A DNA stretch of 64,000 nt, taken from positions 1 to 64,000 of the forward strand of contig JBCCWS010000006.1 in assembly GCA_039193195.1 (NCBI GenBank), given 5' to 3'. Position numbers and translations under genes: made by a program. Positions 8,793 through 17,644 of the stretch are shown here, piece by piece. How positions within the stretch are numbered: the stretch's first letter is position 1; each line of letters starts with the position of its first letter. Source of the stretch: Pseudomonadota bacterium (lineage in GTDB: Bacteria; Pseudomonadota; Gammaproteobacteria; Steroidobacterales; JBCBZW01). The notes below the pieces were generated by a model that saw only the letters and a program-made list of their open reading frames with translations, did no database searches and was not told the DNA's origin.

Positions 8793-9419
8793 GTGCTCGT
8801 GCGTCGAAGGGTCAACACCGCGTCTTCCCGCGGCGGCTTCACCCTGATCGAGGTGATGGTGGTGATCGTGGTGATCTCCGTGCTCGCCACCTTTGCCGTG
8901 ATCTCCTTGCCGTCTAGCAGTGGCGATCGGATGCTCGAGCGCGAGGTAAATCGCCTGACCGCGCTGCTGCAGATGGCTAGCGAGGAGGCCTTGTTTCAAG
9001 GGCGCGACCTGGGCTTGCATATCGATCTAGCCGGCTACAGCTGGCACCAGTTCGACCCACAGGGCCTGGATTGGATTGCGCTCCAAGACATCGAGCAACT
9101 ACGACCACGCGAGCTGCCCGAGCTTGTGGAGTTCGAGCTAGTGGTCGAAGGGCGCGGGGCCAAGCTGACCCCGTCTGATAAGGAGCGCCGCCAGCTTCGC
9201 CAACGCGAGCGCGAGCAGCGGACGGACGCGGACGCAGCAGACGAGGACGGTGACAACCAGGTGCAAGCGAGTACCGTCACACCGCAAGTCATGGTCCTCG
9301 CGAGCGGTGAACTCACCCCCTTTACGCTCTACTTCCAGAGTGAGGTGTCCGAGCGACGCTACATCCTCACCGGGCAGCCCTTCGGCGCCCTCGAGGTCAC
9401 TCGTGAAGATGACCTCTGA
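8793..9419 (+). CDS. gspH: Type II secretion minor pseudopilin GspH
   Basis: 208 residues starting at GTG 8793, with a prepilin leader ending GG and cleavage before FTLIE, Glu at +5, then a GspH-like globular domain. A strongly charged stretch around residues 128-150 (KERRQLRQREREQRTDAD) makes it longer than typical GspH proteins. The C-terminal part (LYFQSEVSERRYILTGQPFG) fits the family. Minor pseudopilins of this type join the I-J-K tip. Follows gspG after 18 bases. Confidence 0.88.
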   Translation: MLVRRRVNTASSRGGFTLIEVMVVIVVISVLATFAVISLPSSSGDRMLEREVNRLTALLQMASEEALFQGRDLGLHIDLAGYSWHQFDPQGLDWIALQDIEQLRPRELPELVEFELVVEGRGAKLTPSDKERRQLRQREREQRTDADAADEDGDNQVQASTVTPQVMVLASGELTPFTLYFQSEVSERRYILTGQPFGALEVTREDDL

Positions 9420-9933
9420 GATGCGGCACACGCAACGCCCGCCCGGGTCGACTGGCGGCTTCACGCTGATCGAACTGTTGGTGGCCGTGACGGTGGTCGC
9501 CGTGAGCCTTGCGGCGGCGTTCCAGACCATCAATCAGGCGTCCTTCGGAACTGCGCGCATGCAGGAGCGCACGCTCGCGAGCTGGATTGCCCTCAACCGG
9601 ATCGCCGAGCTGCGACTGCAGCCGACCATCCCGGAGATCGGCCGATCAGATGGCGAAGTGGAGTTCGGGCCCGCGGAGTGGGTATGGGAGGCGGAGGTGA
9701 GCGCCACCCAGGTCGAGGCCCTGCGCCGCGTCGAAGTGGTGGTGCGGTACACACGGGATGGTGACTCCTTGGCGACGGTGGTCGGCTTCATCGGCCAGCC
9801 CCCCGCCCCCGGCGGTGCCCCCGCGCCCTGGGCTGGCATCCCCGGCGGACAGCCCGGGACGCCTGGCTTGCCGGGCAATCCGACCGACCCCCAGACTCCG
9901 CAGCCGGGTCAGCGTGGCGGCGAGGAGACCTAG
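9409..9933 (+). CDS. gspI: Type II secretion minor pseudopilin GspI
   Basis: Component of the pseudopilus tip. Prepilin cleavage site GG-FTLIELLVAVTVV followed by the GspI pattern (TLASWIALNRIAELRLQP). The ATG at 9409 overlaps gspH by 11 bases; ATG at 9421 directly after the gspH stop is the alternative, and I cannot settle between them. Unusual: after the globular domain come about 45 residues very rich in proline and glycine (APGGAPAPWAGIPGGQPGTP and onward), which ordinary GspI lacks. Confidence 0.88.
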   Translation: MTSEMRHTQRPPGSTGGFTLIELLVAVTVVAVSLAAAFQTINQASFGTARMQERTLASWIALNRIAELRLQPTIPEIGRSDGEVEFGPAEWVWEAEVSATQVEALRRVEVVVRYTRDGDSLATVVGFIGQPPAPGGAPAPWAGIPGGQPGTPGLPGNPTDPQTPQPGQRGGEET

Positions 9934-9934
9934 C

Positions 9935-10573
9935 ATGAGCCTCACCTGGCATGGTCGACCCTGTCGCAGCCGGGGGTTCACCCTGCTCGAGATCGTCGTG
10001 GTGGCCGGGATCTTCGCCATCTTCGGCCTGCTGGCCTTCGGTAGTCTCAACCGACTCCTACAGCAGGACGGCATCTTGCGCGCCTCGGCGGAGCGCCTCC
10101 AGGAGCTGCAGTTCGCCGTCCGATACATGGCCAGCGACCTTTATCAGGCGCAACCGCGCCCGGTGCGTGATCTCCTCGGCGACAGTCGGGTGCCCGCCAT
10201 GGTCTCCGGGGCCGCCAGTGAGTTCCCCCTGGAGTTCACGCGGGGCGGCTGGAGCAACACGATCGGCGCTAGACGCCCCACCCTGCAGCGCGTCGCCTAC
10301 CTAATCGACGACGGTTCGTTGGTGCGCGTGTACTGGCAGGTGCTCGACCGAACCCTCGGCAGCCAACCGGTGCGTATCGCCCTACTGGACGGCGTGGAGC
10401 AGATGACCATTAGATTCATGGACTCCACGCGAGCCTGGCAGACGGACTGGCCTCCCCTCAACACCGGAGGCGACCCCCAAGGACAGCTCTACGCGCGCCC
10501 GCTGGCGGTGGAATTCGTGCTCGTGATGGAAGATTTCGGACAGATCCGCCGCGTAGTGGAGCTGAGTCCGTGA
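9935..10573 (+). CDS. gspJ: Type II secretion minor pseudopilin GspJ
   Basis: 212 residues from ATG 9935, one base after the gspI stop. Leader ends in RG with cleavage before FTLLEIVVVAGIFAIF (Glu at +5). The body matches GspJ: ELQFAVRYMASDLYQAQPRP, YLIDDGSLVRVYW, and a C-terminal ALLDGVEQMTIRFMD. It forms the tip complex with GspI and GspK. The longer open frame upstream to 9758 is a shadow of gspI and lacks a better start. Confidence 0.92.
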   Translation: MSLTWHGRPCRSRGFTLLEIVVVAGIFAIFGLLAFGSLNRLLQQDGILRASAERLQELQFAVRYMASDLYQAQPRPVRDLLGDSRVPAMVSGAASEFPLEFTRGGWSNTIGARRPTLQRVAYLIDDGSLVRVYWQVLDRTLGSQPVRIALLDGVEQMTIRFMDSTRAWQTDWPPLNTGGDPQGQLYARPLAVEFVLVMEDFGQIRRVVELSP

Positions 10574-11547
10574 GGCCGACACACCCGCGACGACAAAGCG
10601 GAGCAGCGCTGCTCACAGCCATGCTCATCGCCGCGCTGGCGGCGGTGGTCATGATCGGCCTCTCGGACGCCTACCAGCTGCACTTCCGCCGCACCACCGT
10701 AATGGTGAGCTCGGAAGTCGCCATGCAGTACGCCCTAGGTGCCGAGAGCTGGGCCCACGACATCCTGCGCCAGGACCTGCAGGACACACAGTCCGATCAC
10801 CGCCTAGAAGCCTGGGCCAGCTCCCTCCCCCCGCTGCCCATCGACGACGGCCTGATCGAGGGCACACTCGAGGATCTCAACGGCCGCTTCAACCTCAACA
10901 ACCTCGCCGGTGGCCAGCAGCAGGCGGGCGCCGGTCAGCAGCAGGGCGGCGCAGGCCAGCAGCAAGGCATCGACGAAAACGCTGTCGCCCAGTTCCAACG
11001 CCTCCTGACGGCGCTCGAGATCGACCCCGCCCTCGCCTACGCTGCCGCCGACTGGATCGATTCGAACCAAGAGGTGGCCTTCCCGGACGGGGCCGAGGAC
11101 GACTTCTACACAGGCCAAGAACCCGCCTACCGTACGGCGAACGTGGCGATCACCAACCCCAGCGAGTTGCTTGCGATCGGCACCTTCGACGTGGCTGCCT
11201 GGCGTGCTTTGCGCCCCTATGTCACGGCCCTACCTCCAGGCACGGCGATCAACCCGAACACCGCACTGCCGGTGGTGCTGCAATCACTTTCGGAGAACAT
11301 TAGCCCGAGTGATGCGCAGGGGATCTTCGAGCAGGCGGGTATCACCCCCTACGAGAACCTGGACGATTTGAGTCAGCAGATCGGCCTGGAAGGTGGCGGC
11401 GCGGCGAGTGTCACGGTCAACTCCAACTACTTCCGTCTCATCGTGCGAGTCACCGTTGGTGCTACCCTGTTCACAATGTACAGTCTGCTCGAGCGCGACA
11501 ATCAGGGTCAGGTCTGGACCCGTTTCCGCACATTCCACACAGAATAA
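10570..11547 (+). CDS. gspK: Type II secretion minor pseudopilin GspK with glutamine-rich insertion
   Basis: Large tip pseudopilin, 325 residues, starting at GTG 10570 that overlaps the gspJ stop (GTGA). The leader ends QSG and the mature protein begins AALLTAM, without Glu at +5, which is normal for GspK. GspK hallmarks are GTLEDLNGRFNLNNL, ALAYAAADWIDSN and the LNINTA-like INPNTALPVVL. Directly after NLNNL there is an insertion of three Gln-rich repeats encoded by 10912-10968, at the edge of the region GspK uses for partner or calcium contacts. Confidence 0.92.
   Translation: MRPTHPRRQSGAALLTAMLIAALAAVVMIGLSDAYQLHFRRTTVMVSSEVAMQYALGAESWAHDILRQDLQDTQSDHRLEAWASSLPPLPIDDGLIEGTLEDLNGRFNLNNLAGGQQQAGAGQQQGGAGQQQGIDENAVAQFQRLLTALEIDPALAYAAADWIDSNQEVAFPDGAEDDFYTGQEPAYRTANVAITNPSELLAIGTFDVAAWRALRPYVTALPPGTAINPNTALPVVLQSLSENISPSDAQGIFEQAGITPYENLDDLSQQIGLEGGGAASVTVNSNYFRLIVRVTVGATLFTMYSLLERDNQGQVWTRFRTFHTE
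10912..10968 (+). repeat. In-frame 21-bp tandem repeat inside gspK
   Basis: Three consecutive copies of a 21-base unit: 10912-10932, 10933-10953 and a partial third copy 10954-10968. Each begins GG(C/T)CAGCAGCA and encodes GQQQ followed by small residues. The unit length is a multiple of three, so copy number can vary without frameshift. The neighbouring coding sequence has no such repetition. Confidence 0.85.
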
Positions 11548-11562
11548 TACTCCGAGCCCGCC

Positions 11563-12882
11563 ATGCCCGAACATCTGATCGTCCGTTTGCCCGCCGACCC
11601 GGACGCCGCGCCCGAAGTGCTGCGCGTCGGTGAAGGCGGTGCCGGCCACCCCGTGGAGATGGTGTCCCCCGATGAGCTGACGAGCCCACCGGTTGAAGGG
11701 ACCCGCGTCCTCGCCCTGGTGCCGGGCGAGCACGTCTTGCACAGAGTCACCAGCGTACCGGTAAAGGGGACCGCGAAGATCCTGGCCACCGTTCCCTTCG
11801 CCCTCGAGGAGCACATTGCGGAGGATGTAGGCACCCTGCACTTCGCTATCGGTGCGCGGGAGGACACCGGTGACGTGCCGGTTGCGGCGGTCGCCGCTGA
11901 CCTCATGGAGCAGTGGACCGAAACCCTGGCGGAGCTCAACCTCTCGGCCAAAGCGATGTTCGCCGAGTCCTCCCTTCTCCATCCGCCTGCGCGCACGGCG
12001 GTGGCCTTGATCGATGGCGAGCATCTGCAGCTCGCCGCCCACGGTCACCCCCCAGTGGTGGATCAAGTGGACAACTTGGAGTTGTTGCTGGATGCGCTAG
12101 GTGCGGGCGAAGACGCGCTTACGATGCCGGCCGATGAGCAGAATGAAGACGACGACGATGACGCCGAGGAGGATGCGAGCAATGCTGCCAGGAGCGCGCC
12201 TAGCATTCTGACGGTCTTCGCCGGCAGCGAAGACCTGCAGCGCCACGCCGCTATGCTGGATGCGCTTGAGCGCCGTCTGGAGCGGGTCGAGCGACGTGAG
12301 CTCACCGCGGGCGTCGCCCCCCTGCTCGCCCAGCAAGCCGCGCAGGAAGTCGAGGCGATCAATTTACTCCAAGGCGCCTACGCGCCTGCCTCACACTACG
12401 GTGCAGTGTGGCGCGAGTGGCGCGTGGCGGCGGTGCTGGCTGGGATCCTCTTTCTTACGGTCCTTGGCGGCAAGGGTGCACAGCTTTTGCAGTTGCGTGC
12501 GGAAGACGCCCGACTCACGGCCCAGGTATCCTCGGCGGCCAACCAGCTGTGCCCTGGCGGTATAACCGGCGTTTACAGCGTGCAGGAAGAACTCGGCCGA
12601 TGCCTGGGAGACGGCGCCGGTCCCGCGGAGGACGAACTGTTCCTGACCATGCTCGACGTGCTCGGTAGCGCGCTTAGGGATACCCCCAACACGCGGATCG
12701 AGGAAGTGCGCTTCGCCCGCCAGAAGATGGACCTAAAGCTGCTTGCCCCGAGCGTCGATACGCTCGATGAGATCAAGCGTATGGTGGCTGATCGCGGGGG
12801 TATCAACCTCGAGATAGAGCAGGTGAATCCGCAGGCGGATGAAGTTGAATTCCGCATCGAATTGACTAGGCCCAATGCATGA
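11563..12882 (+). CDS. gspL: Type II secretion inner-membrane platform protein GspL
   Basis: 439 residues. An N-terminal cytoplasmic actin-like domain (to about 240) recruits the GspE ATPase in known systems, a single membrane helix follows (about residues 286-303, VAAVLAGILFLTVLGG), then a small periplasmic ferredoxin-like domain. A highly acidic linker near residues 188-206 (NEDDDDDAEEDAS) separates the halves of the cytoplasmic domain. The stop overlaps the gspM start (ATGA). The cognate gspE is not in the window. Confidence 0.92.
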   Translation: MPEHLIVRLPADPDAAPEVLRVGEGGAGHPVEMVSPDELTSPPVEGTRVLALVPGEHVLHRVTSVPVKGTAKILATVPFALEEHIAEDVGTLHFAIGAREDTGDVPVAAVAADLMEQWTETLAELNLSAKAMFAESSLLHPPARTAVALIDGEHLQLAAHGHPPVVDQVDNLELLLDALGAGEDALTMPADEQNEDDDDDAEEDASNAARSAPSILTVFAGSEDLQRHAAMLDALERRLERVERRELTAGVAPLLAQQAAQEVEAINLLQGAYAPASHYGAVWREWRVAAVLAGILFLTVLGGKGAQLLQLRAEDARLTAQVSSAANQLCPGGITGVYSVQEELGRCLGDGAGPAEDELFLTMLDVLGSALRDTPNTRIEEVRFARQKMDLKLLAPSVDTLDEIKRMVADRGGINLEIEQVNPQADEVEFRIELTRPNA

Positions 12883-13352
12883 AAGAATGGTTCGAAGGAC
12901 TAGAAGCCCGTGAACGCTGGGTGCTGGTGATCGGCTCGATCATCGCCGTGATCAGCATCCTGTTTGGCGGCATCATCAGCCCTCTCTTCGGCGCTGTGGA
13001 CAAGCATCAGGCGAGTGTGCGGGAGCAAACCCGACTGCTGCAGTGGATTCAAGCCAACCAGGGGCGTGCCGTATCCCGCCCGGGCGATGGCCCCGTGAAC
13101 GGTAGTGCCGTGACTGAGCTCAGCCGTCAGGTGCGCAGCGCCGGATTGCAGGCGTATCTCGAGCAGAGCCGCCCAAACGGCAATAACGGCGTGCGGGCCG
13201 AGTTTCGCGAAGCACCCTTCGATGAGTTGATCAAATTGCTCGGTAACCTCGAGAGCAGTGCGTCCCTACGGGTGGTCGATGCGGCCGTGCAACCCGGAGA
13301 CGTCCCCGGCACCGGCAACTTCCGTATCACTCTGGCGCGCGCAGGATCCTAA
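12879..13352 (+). CDS. gspM: Type II secretion protein GspM
   Basis: 157-residue bitopic inner-membrane protein: short cytoplasmic segment (KEWFEGLEARERW), one membrane helix near residues 16-37 and a periplasmic domain ending in RVVDAAVQPGDVPGTGNFRITLARA. GspM partners GspL in the assembly platform. The LEARERWVLVIG signature and the 4-base overlap with gspL make the assignment secure despite low family conservation. Confidence 0.92.
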   Translation: MKEWFEGLEARERWVLVIGSIIAVISILFGGIISPLFGAVDKHQASVREQTRLLQWIQANQGRAVSRPGDGPVNGSAVTELSRQVRSAGLQAYLEQSRPNGNNGVRAEFREAPFDELIKLLGNLESSASLRVVDAAVQPGDVPGTGNFRITLARAGS

Positions 13353-13355
13353 GAA

Positions 13356-14123
13356 GTGAACGCCCAGGTTCGCAGGCTGCTGATGATCGGCGGTGCCGTG
13401 TTCGCGGTGGCGATGATCCTGCACATCCCGGCGGGGCCTGCCTTCGGCTGGGCTGGCCTGAATAGGCAAATCGCCATGCAAGGTGTGGCGGGCACGATCT
13501 GGTCCGGCTCTGCCAGCGCCGCGAGCATCAACGGGCCGGCCAATGGGTCGAAGCGAGGCGTGTACCTCGGGCGCTTGCGCTGGCAATTCCAGCCGCTTTC
13601 GCTCTTTCTGGGCCGCCTGGAGTATCTAGTGGAGGCGGATGGGCCTACCATCGCCGGCCTGCGCGGGCGGATCAGCCCCGCCAGCGGCGGCGCCGTGCGC
13701 CTAGTGGCCACGCGCGGGCGCGCGCGCATCGATGCGGTGGCACCCCTTCTTTCGGTCCCTATGCTGGGCGGACTGAGCGGCACCGTCGACTTCGAACTCG
13801 ACCATGTGGTGCTCAATGGTAACGAGGGTGGCGGCTGGCCCGAACGAGCGGATGGGCGTTTACAGCTACGCACGGTGAGCGTTCCCTTGCTCGGCAGCGA
13901 TTCGCTCGGCGACTTCGATCTGTCCTTCCACACGGAGCAGGCCACCGGTGACGTCCAGGTGGAGTACGCAGATACGCAAAGTGGACCGCTCGCCCTGCAG
14001 GGAACGGCCACCCTGCGTGCAGACGGTAGCCTGGATCGGGAGTGCGAATCACGTGCGCGGGCAGGCGCTAGCACTTCCCTAGCACAAGCTGCACCGCTGA
14101 TCTGTAGCAACGATTTCTTCTAG
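13356..14123 (+). CDS. gspN: Type II secretion protein GspN
   Basis: 255 residues from GTG 13356, three bases after gspM. One N-terminal membrane helix followed by a beta-rich periplasmic part with the GspN pattern GVAGTIWSGSASAASING and LRWQFQPLSLFLGRLEY. GspN is an accessory component found in a subset of T2SS. In the Xanthomonas-type order gspD follows gspN; here the operon ends and the stop codon is shared as CTAG with the opposite-strand addA-like gene. Confidence 0.88.
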   Translation: MNAQVRRLLMIGGAVFAVAMILHIPAGPAFGWAGLNRQIAMQGVAGTIWSGSASAASINGPANGSKRGVYLGRLRWQFQPLSLFLGRLEYLVEADGPTIAGLRGRISPASGGAVRLVATRGRARIDAVAPLLSVPMLGGLSGTVDFELDHVVLNGNEGGGWPERADGRLQLRTVSVPLLGSDSLGDFDLSFHTEQATGDVQVEYADTQSGPLALQGTATLRADGSLDRECESRARAGASTSLAQAAPLICSNDFF

Positions 14124-17100
14124 TCCACTGCCTCCGTGGTGCCATCCCCAGGAGTGACCTCGCGCCACTCACCGAGCAAGGGGAAGTACACCCCGGCGCG
14201 GTGCTCGCGTTCCGTCTCCAGCATTTGCGCCAAACGTAAGGCCAGCTGCAGCTCACGACCTACGGTTTTCGTCTCACTGCGCAAAAACTGCTCCAGGCCG
14301 CCGCCTTGGTGCTCAGAAGTACGCAGCTCGATCAGCCAACGCACTTGACCGATAATGAAGCTTAGGTCAACGCGAGCGCTGACTGCTCTTCCTTCGAACC
14401 AGCCCGATAGGGCCCAACCCGCCTGAGTCTGCGAACCTCGCTCGCCGAGCGCCCACCGCCCCTGCGGATCCTCCAGAGTCGATCGAATCGCGGTCAACGC
14501 CCGACGCGCCGCGTCGAGCAACGGATCGGCCCTCAGCCCTGCCCTGTGTAGGGCATCTACGACGCGCCGGTTGAGCGCCGCCGCCTCGCCCGCCGGCGTC
14601 GGCAGCGGGCCCTCCGCGGCCGCCATGCGCGCGAGCACCCAGTGGACCACTCGCCCCACGTGGCGCGCCACCTCGCCCGCACCCTCGCGAGGCAGGAGCA
14701 CCGACTCCTCCGTCACGGACGGGCGCGGCACCCGCACCACCTCGGGGACCGGCATGCGCTTTAAGGACCAGTCAGAGGGCAGCCGGTACAGCGCTTGGGG
14801 AGCCTGCGCCGTCGGCCGCACGGGCTGCGCTGAAGGAATCGCCTCGCACAGCGGGGACCACAGATCCGTCGCTCGAAGCCCCGGCTCCAACAGAGACAGC
14901 AAGGACCCGGGCGCGGGCCGGACGTGCTCATCGCTGCCAGCGGCGCTGCTGCTCGACGAGCGTAGCTCACCGGAAAGGTGTAGGGCCTCGCGCGCGCGCG
15001 TGAGCGCCACATACGCCAGTCGCAGCGCCTCGTCCCGGTCGAGCTGCCGCTCGCGGCCTCGCAGGTAATCACCTATCGGATCCGTCGCCCGCCGAGTGCC
15101 GATCGGCCCAACGAGCAGGCGATTGTGTTCGCCCGCCTCGGGGTCGATCTCACGCAGGGGCAGCTCAGCCACCTCGAGCAGGGCGCGCGGTGCCGCGCGG
15201 GGCGTGGCGCCCAGGCCAGGGACGACGACAACATCGAACTCCAGGCCCTTGGACTTGTGCATCGTCATTACCTGAAGTCGACCGTCTGCGCGCGGGTCGG
15301 GCTCCGCGTAGAGAGCCGTTAGGCCACGCTCCAGGGGCGCCAGATCGCGCAGGCGCCCCGTACGGTCCACCTGATCCAGCAGATCGAAGTAGCGGTGGAC
15401 GTTGGCGAGGGCCTGCTCGCTGAGCAAGGTCGCCGCACCGCCCATGGCCGTCCACGCACCCTCGACGGAGTCGCGCAGGCTCGCGGTACCCCGCTGACGC
15501 CAGGAATCCGCCAGTACGCCTTTCACGCGCGATAGGCGCCTGCGGCCATCTTCGCTCAGGCGTGCTCGACCGCGCTGGTCGATCACACAGTCCCAAACGG
15601 TCCGCCCACGATCCTCCAACACCAAGGCGTGCAGGTCGTGTAGGGTCATCCCACACCAGGGAGCGCGCAATACGGTCAACCAGGCGGCACGGTCGCCGAG
15701 GTGCCAGAGCGCACGGGTTAAGGCATGTACATCACGCACCTCGAGCGCGTCGCGAAGAGGCTCGATATCCACACCCAAGTAGGGCAAGCGCGCCGCGCGT
15801 AGGGCGGGCAAGATCTGCGCGAGGTGATCTCGGGCCCTCACCAGTACCGCCACGGATCGACCAGCCACGCTGAGGGCCTCTCGAACGCGCTCGACCACCC
15901 ACTGCGACTCGCCCTGCCTACTCCCCTCGCCACGCAAGGCTAATGTGATCGATGGTCCGACCTTCGCACCATCCCCTTCGCGCACCGGTTCGCTGGCTTC
16001 GAAGTGAACCTGCCCGGCCTCGTGACTTGCTTCGCCGTCCCGCTCGAGCGCTGCCATCGCCTCGTTGACCCACCGCACCAAGACCCCATCGGAGCGAAAG
16101 TTGCGGCGCAGCTGCAGCGAAGGCAGCACGAGATCCCCTACACCTTGGCGTTGCACCTGCGCGAACAACTGCACCTCAGCGTCCCGAAAGCGATAAATCG
16201 ACTGCATCGGATCACCGACAAGAAACAACGTCCGGTCAGGGTCGCCCGGCGACCAGGCACCGGTGAGCCCCCGAAGCAGCGCGAGTTGAGGGTGGGAGGT
16301 GTCTTGAAACTCGTCGACGAGGATGTGGCGCACCTGCTCGTCCAAATCGAGCGCAATCGCGCTCGCATCTGCCTGCGCGCCAACACCCACCTGGGCCGAC
16401 TCCCAGTCGAGGGCCCGTAGGGCGGCGTGCGACACTTCCGTGAAGTCGACCTCACCTCGATCGCCAAACACGATCTTCAGGTGCGCAACGGCTCGCGGCA
16501 GCAGCTGCATGAGCGCATCGACAAGACTCCATTGGGCATCGCTGTAGGTAGGTGCCGGCAAGCGGGCCAAGCCGTGGAGCTGCTGAACAAAACCCTCGTG
16601 GGACGCCATCGCGCGCAGCAGCTCCCGCATGCGCTCGCGTCGGTTCGCGCTGTGATTGTCACCCGCCCGAGGCGCAGGAAAGCCGATGCGTTTACTCACC
16701 TGGGCCCTCAACTCACCCTGGCGAGTCAGTAGCAGCTCGCGCACACCGCGCCAGACATCGAGGGACCGTGCCAAATCGCGCGACGCCGCGAGGTCGCGCA
16801 GACCCGCGCACGCCGTAATCGGCGAGTCACTACCCGCCCCCTTTAGCGCCTCACCAGCGACCGCCGCCAGGTATGTGAGCTCCGCCGCGTGCGCCGTTGG
16901 CAGCAACCGCGTGAGGCGTGCCAAATGCGCCTCACACACTGACTGTAGCCCCGACTCCAGTAGCTCTCGCCAAGCGACGCGCGCAAGGCCGGCGACACCG
17001 CCCACCACGTGGCGCAGCCAGCGATCGCGCACGGACAGCATGTGCGCTACGAGCACGATGGCACGCTCTTGATCACCGTCGAGATGCTCAAGCAAGCGCT

Positions 17101-17644
17101 GCTCTGGCGCCATCTCTTGCCCCGTCGTCTCACGCCCTGACCAACGATCGAACAAGGCGCGCGCCGCCTCGCCGTAAAGCACGTCCGGCCGCTCGCTGAT
17201 CGCATCTATCCCCACCAAGCGCGCGCTCAGGGGGTGGCGGCTGGCGATGTGCATGCACAGAGCATCGATGGTCTGAATCCGCAAGCGGGCAGGCGTAAGC
17301 ATCACACGCCAACCGCGCACGCGATCGCGTGAGACGACAGCGCTAGCGAGATCCCAGGTCTTGCGTGCATGGGGCTGGGACGGGGGCAGCGTGTGCTCTG
17401 CTCGATGCAAGGCGCCGAGAACTCGCTCGCGCATCTCCGCCGCCGCCTTCACTGTAAAGGTGATGGCAAGCACCTGTTCAGGTTGTTCGCAGCGTGCCAG
17501 CAGGGCCAAGAAACGCTGGATCAGCAGCTCCGTTTTGCCAGACCCCGCCGGAGCACGCACCACCCAAGAGCGTTCAGGGTCGATCGCCTGCGCCCGTGCC
17601 CGATGGTCAGCCTCGACCACCGTAGGATCTACGGGCCTGCTCAC
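14120..17644 (-). CDS. AddA/RecB-like UvrD-family helicase with atypical nuclease site
   Basis: 1174-residue superfamily 1A helicase with Walker A APAGSGKTELLIQR, Walker B LVDEFQDTSHPQLALL, and later helicase motifs (VGDPMQSIYRFRDAEV, MTMHKSKGLEFDVVVVPG, LAYVALTRAREALHL). It pairs with the AddB-like gene upstream, likely a double-strand-break end-processing complex. Start GTG 17644 overlaps the addB-like stop (GTGA); the open frame to 17740 is not needed. The C-terminal RecB-type nuclease region reads WLIELRTSEH where relatives, from memory, have IDYKTS. The catalytic lysine position is arginine (codon 14321-14323) and the aspartate is glutamate (14327-14329), so nuclease activity is doubtful. 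Confidence 0.88.
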   Translation of the reverse strand: MSRPVDPTVVEADHRARAQAIDPERSWVVRAPAGSGKTELLIQRFLALLARCEQPEQVLAITFTVKAAAEMRERVLGALHRAEHTLPPSQPHARKTWDLASAVVSRDRVRGWRVMLTPARLRIQTIDALCMHIASRHPLSARLVGIDAISERPDVLYGEAARALFDRWSGRETTGQEMAPEQRLLEHLDGDQERAIVLVAHMLSVRDRWLRHVVGGVAGLARVAWRELLESGLQSVCEAHLARLTRLLPTAHAAELTYLAAVAGEALKGAGSDSPITACAGLRDLAASRDLARSLDVWRGVRELLLTRQGELRAQVSKRIGFPAPRAGDNHSANRRERMRELLRAMASHEGFVQQLHGLARLPAPTYSDAQWSLVDALMQLLPRAVAHLKIVFGDRGEVDFTEVSHAALRALDWESAQVGVGAQADASAIALDLDEQVRHILVDEFQDTSHPQLALLRGLTGAWSPGDPDRTLFLVGDPMQSIYRFRDAEVQLFAQVQRQGVGDLVLPSLQLRRNFRSDGVLVRWVNEAMAALERDGEASHEAGQVHFEASEPVREGDGAKVGPSITLALRGEGSRQGESQWVVERVREALSVAGRSVAVLVRARDHLAQILPALRAARLPYLGVDIEPLRDALEVRDVHALTRALWHLGDRAAWLTVLRAPWCGMTLHDLHALVLEDRGRTVWDCVIDQRGRARLSEDGRRRLSRVKGVLADSWRQRGTASLRDSVEGAWTAMGGAATLLSEQALANVHRYFDLLDQVDRTGRLRDLAPLERGLTALYAEPDPRADGRLQVMTMHKSKGLEFDVVVVPGLGATPRAAPRALLEVAELPLREIDPEAGEHNRLLVGPIGTRRATDPIGDYLRGRERQLDRDEALRLAYVALTRAREALHLSGELRSSSSSAAGSDEHVRPAPGSLLSLLEPGLRATDLWSPLCEAIPSAQPVRPTAQAPQALYRLPSDWSLKRMPVPEVVRVPRPSVTEESVLLPREGAGEVARHVGRVVHWVLARMAAAEGPLPTPAGEAAALNRRVVDALHRAGLRADPLLDAARRALTAIRSTLEDPQGRWALGERGSQTQAGWALSGWFEGRAVSARVDLSFIIGQVRWLIELRTSEHQGGGLEQFLRSETKTVGRELQLALRLAQMLETEREHRAGVYFPLLGEWREVTPGDGTTEAVD

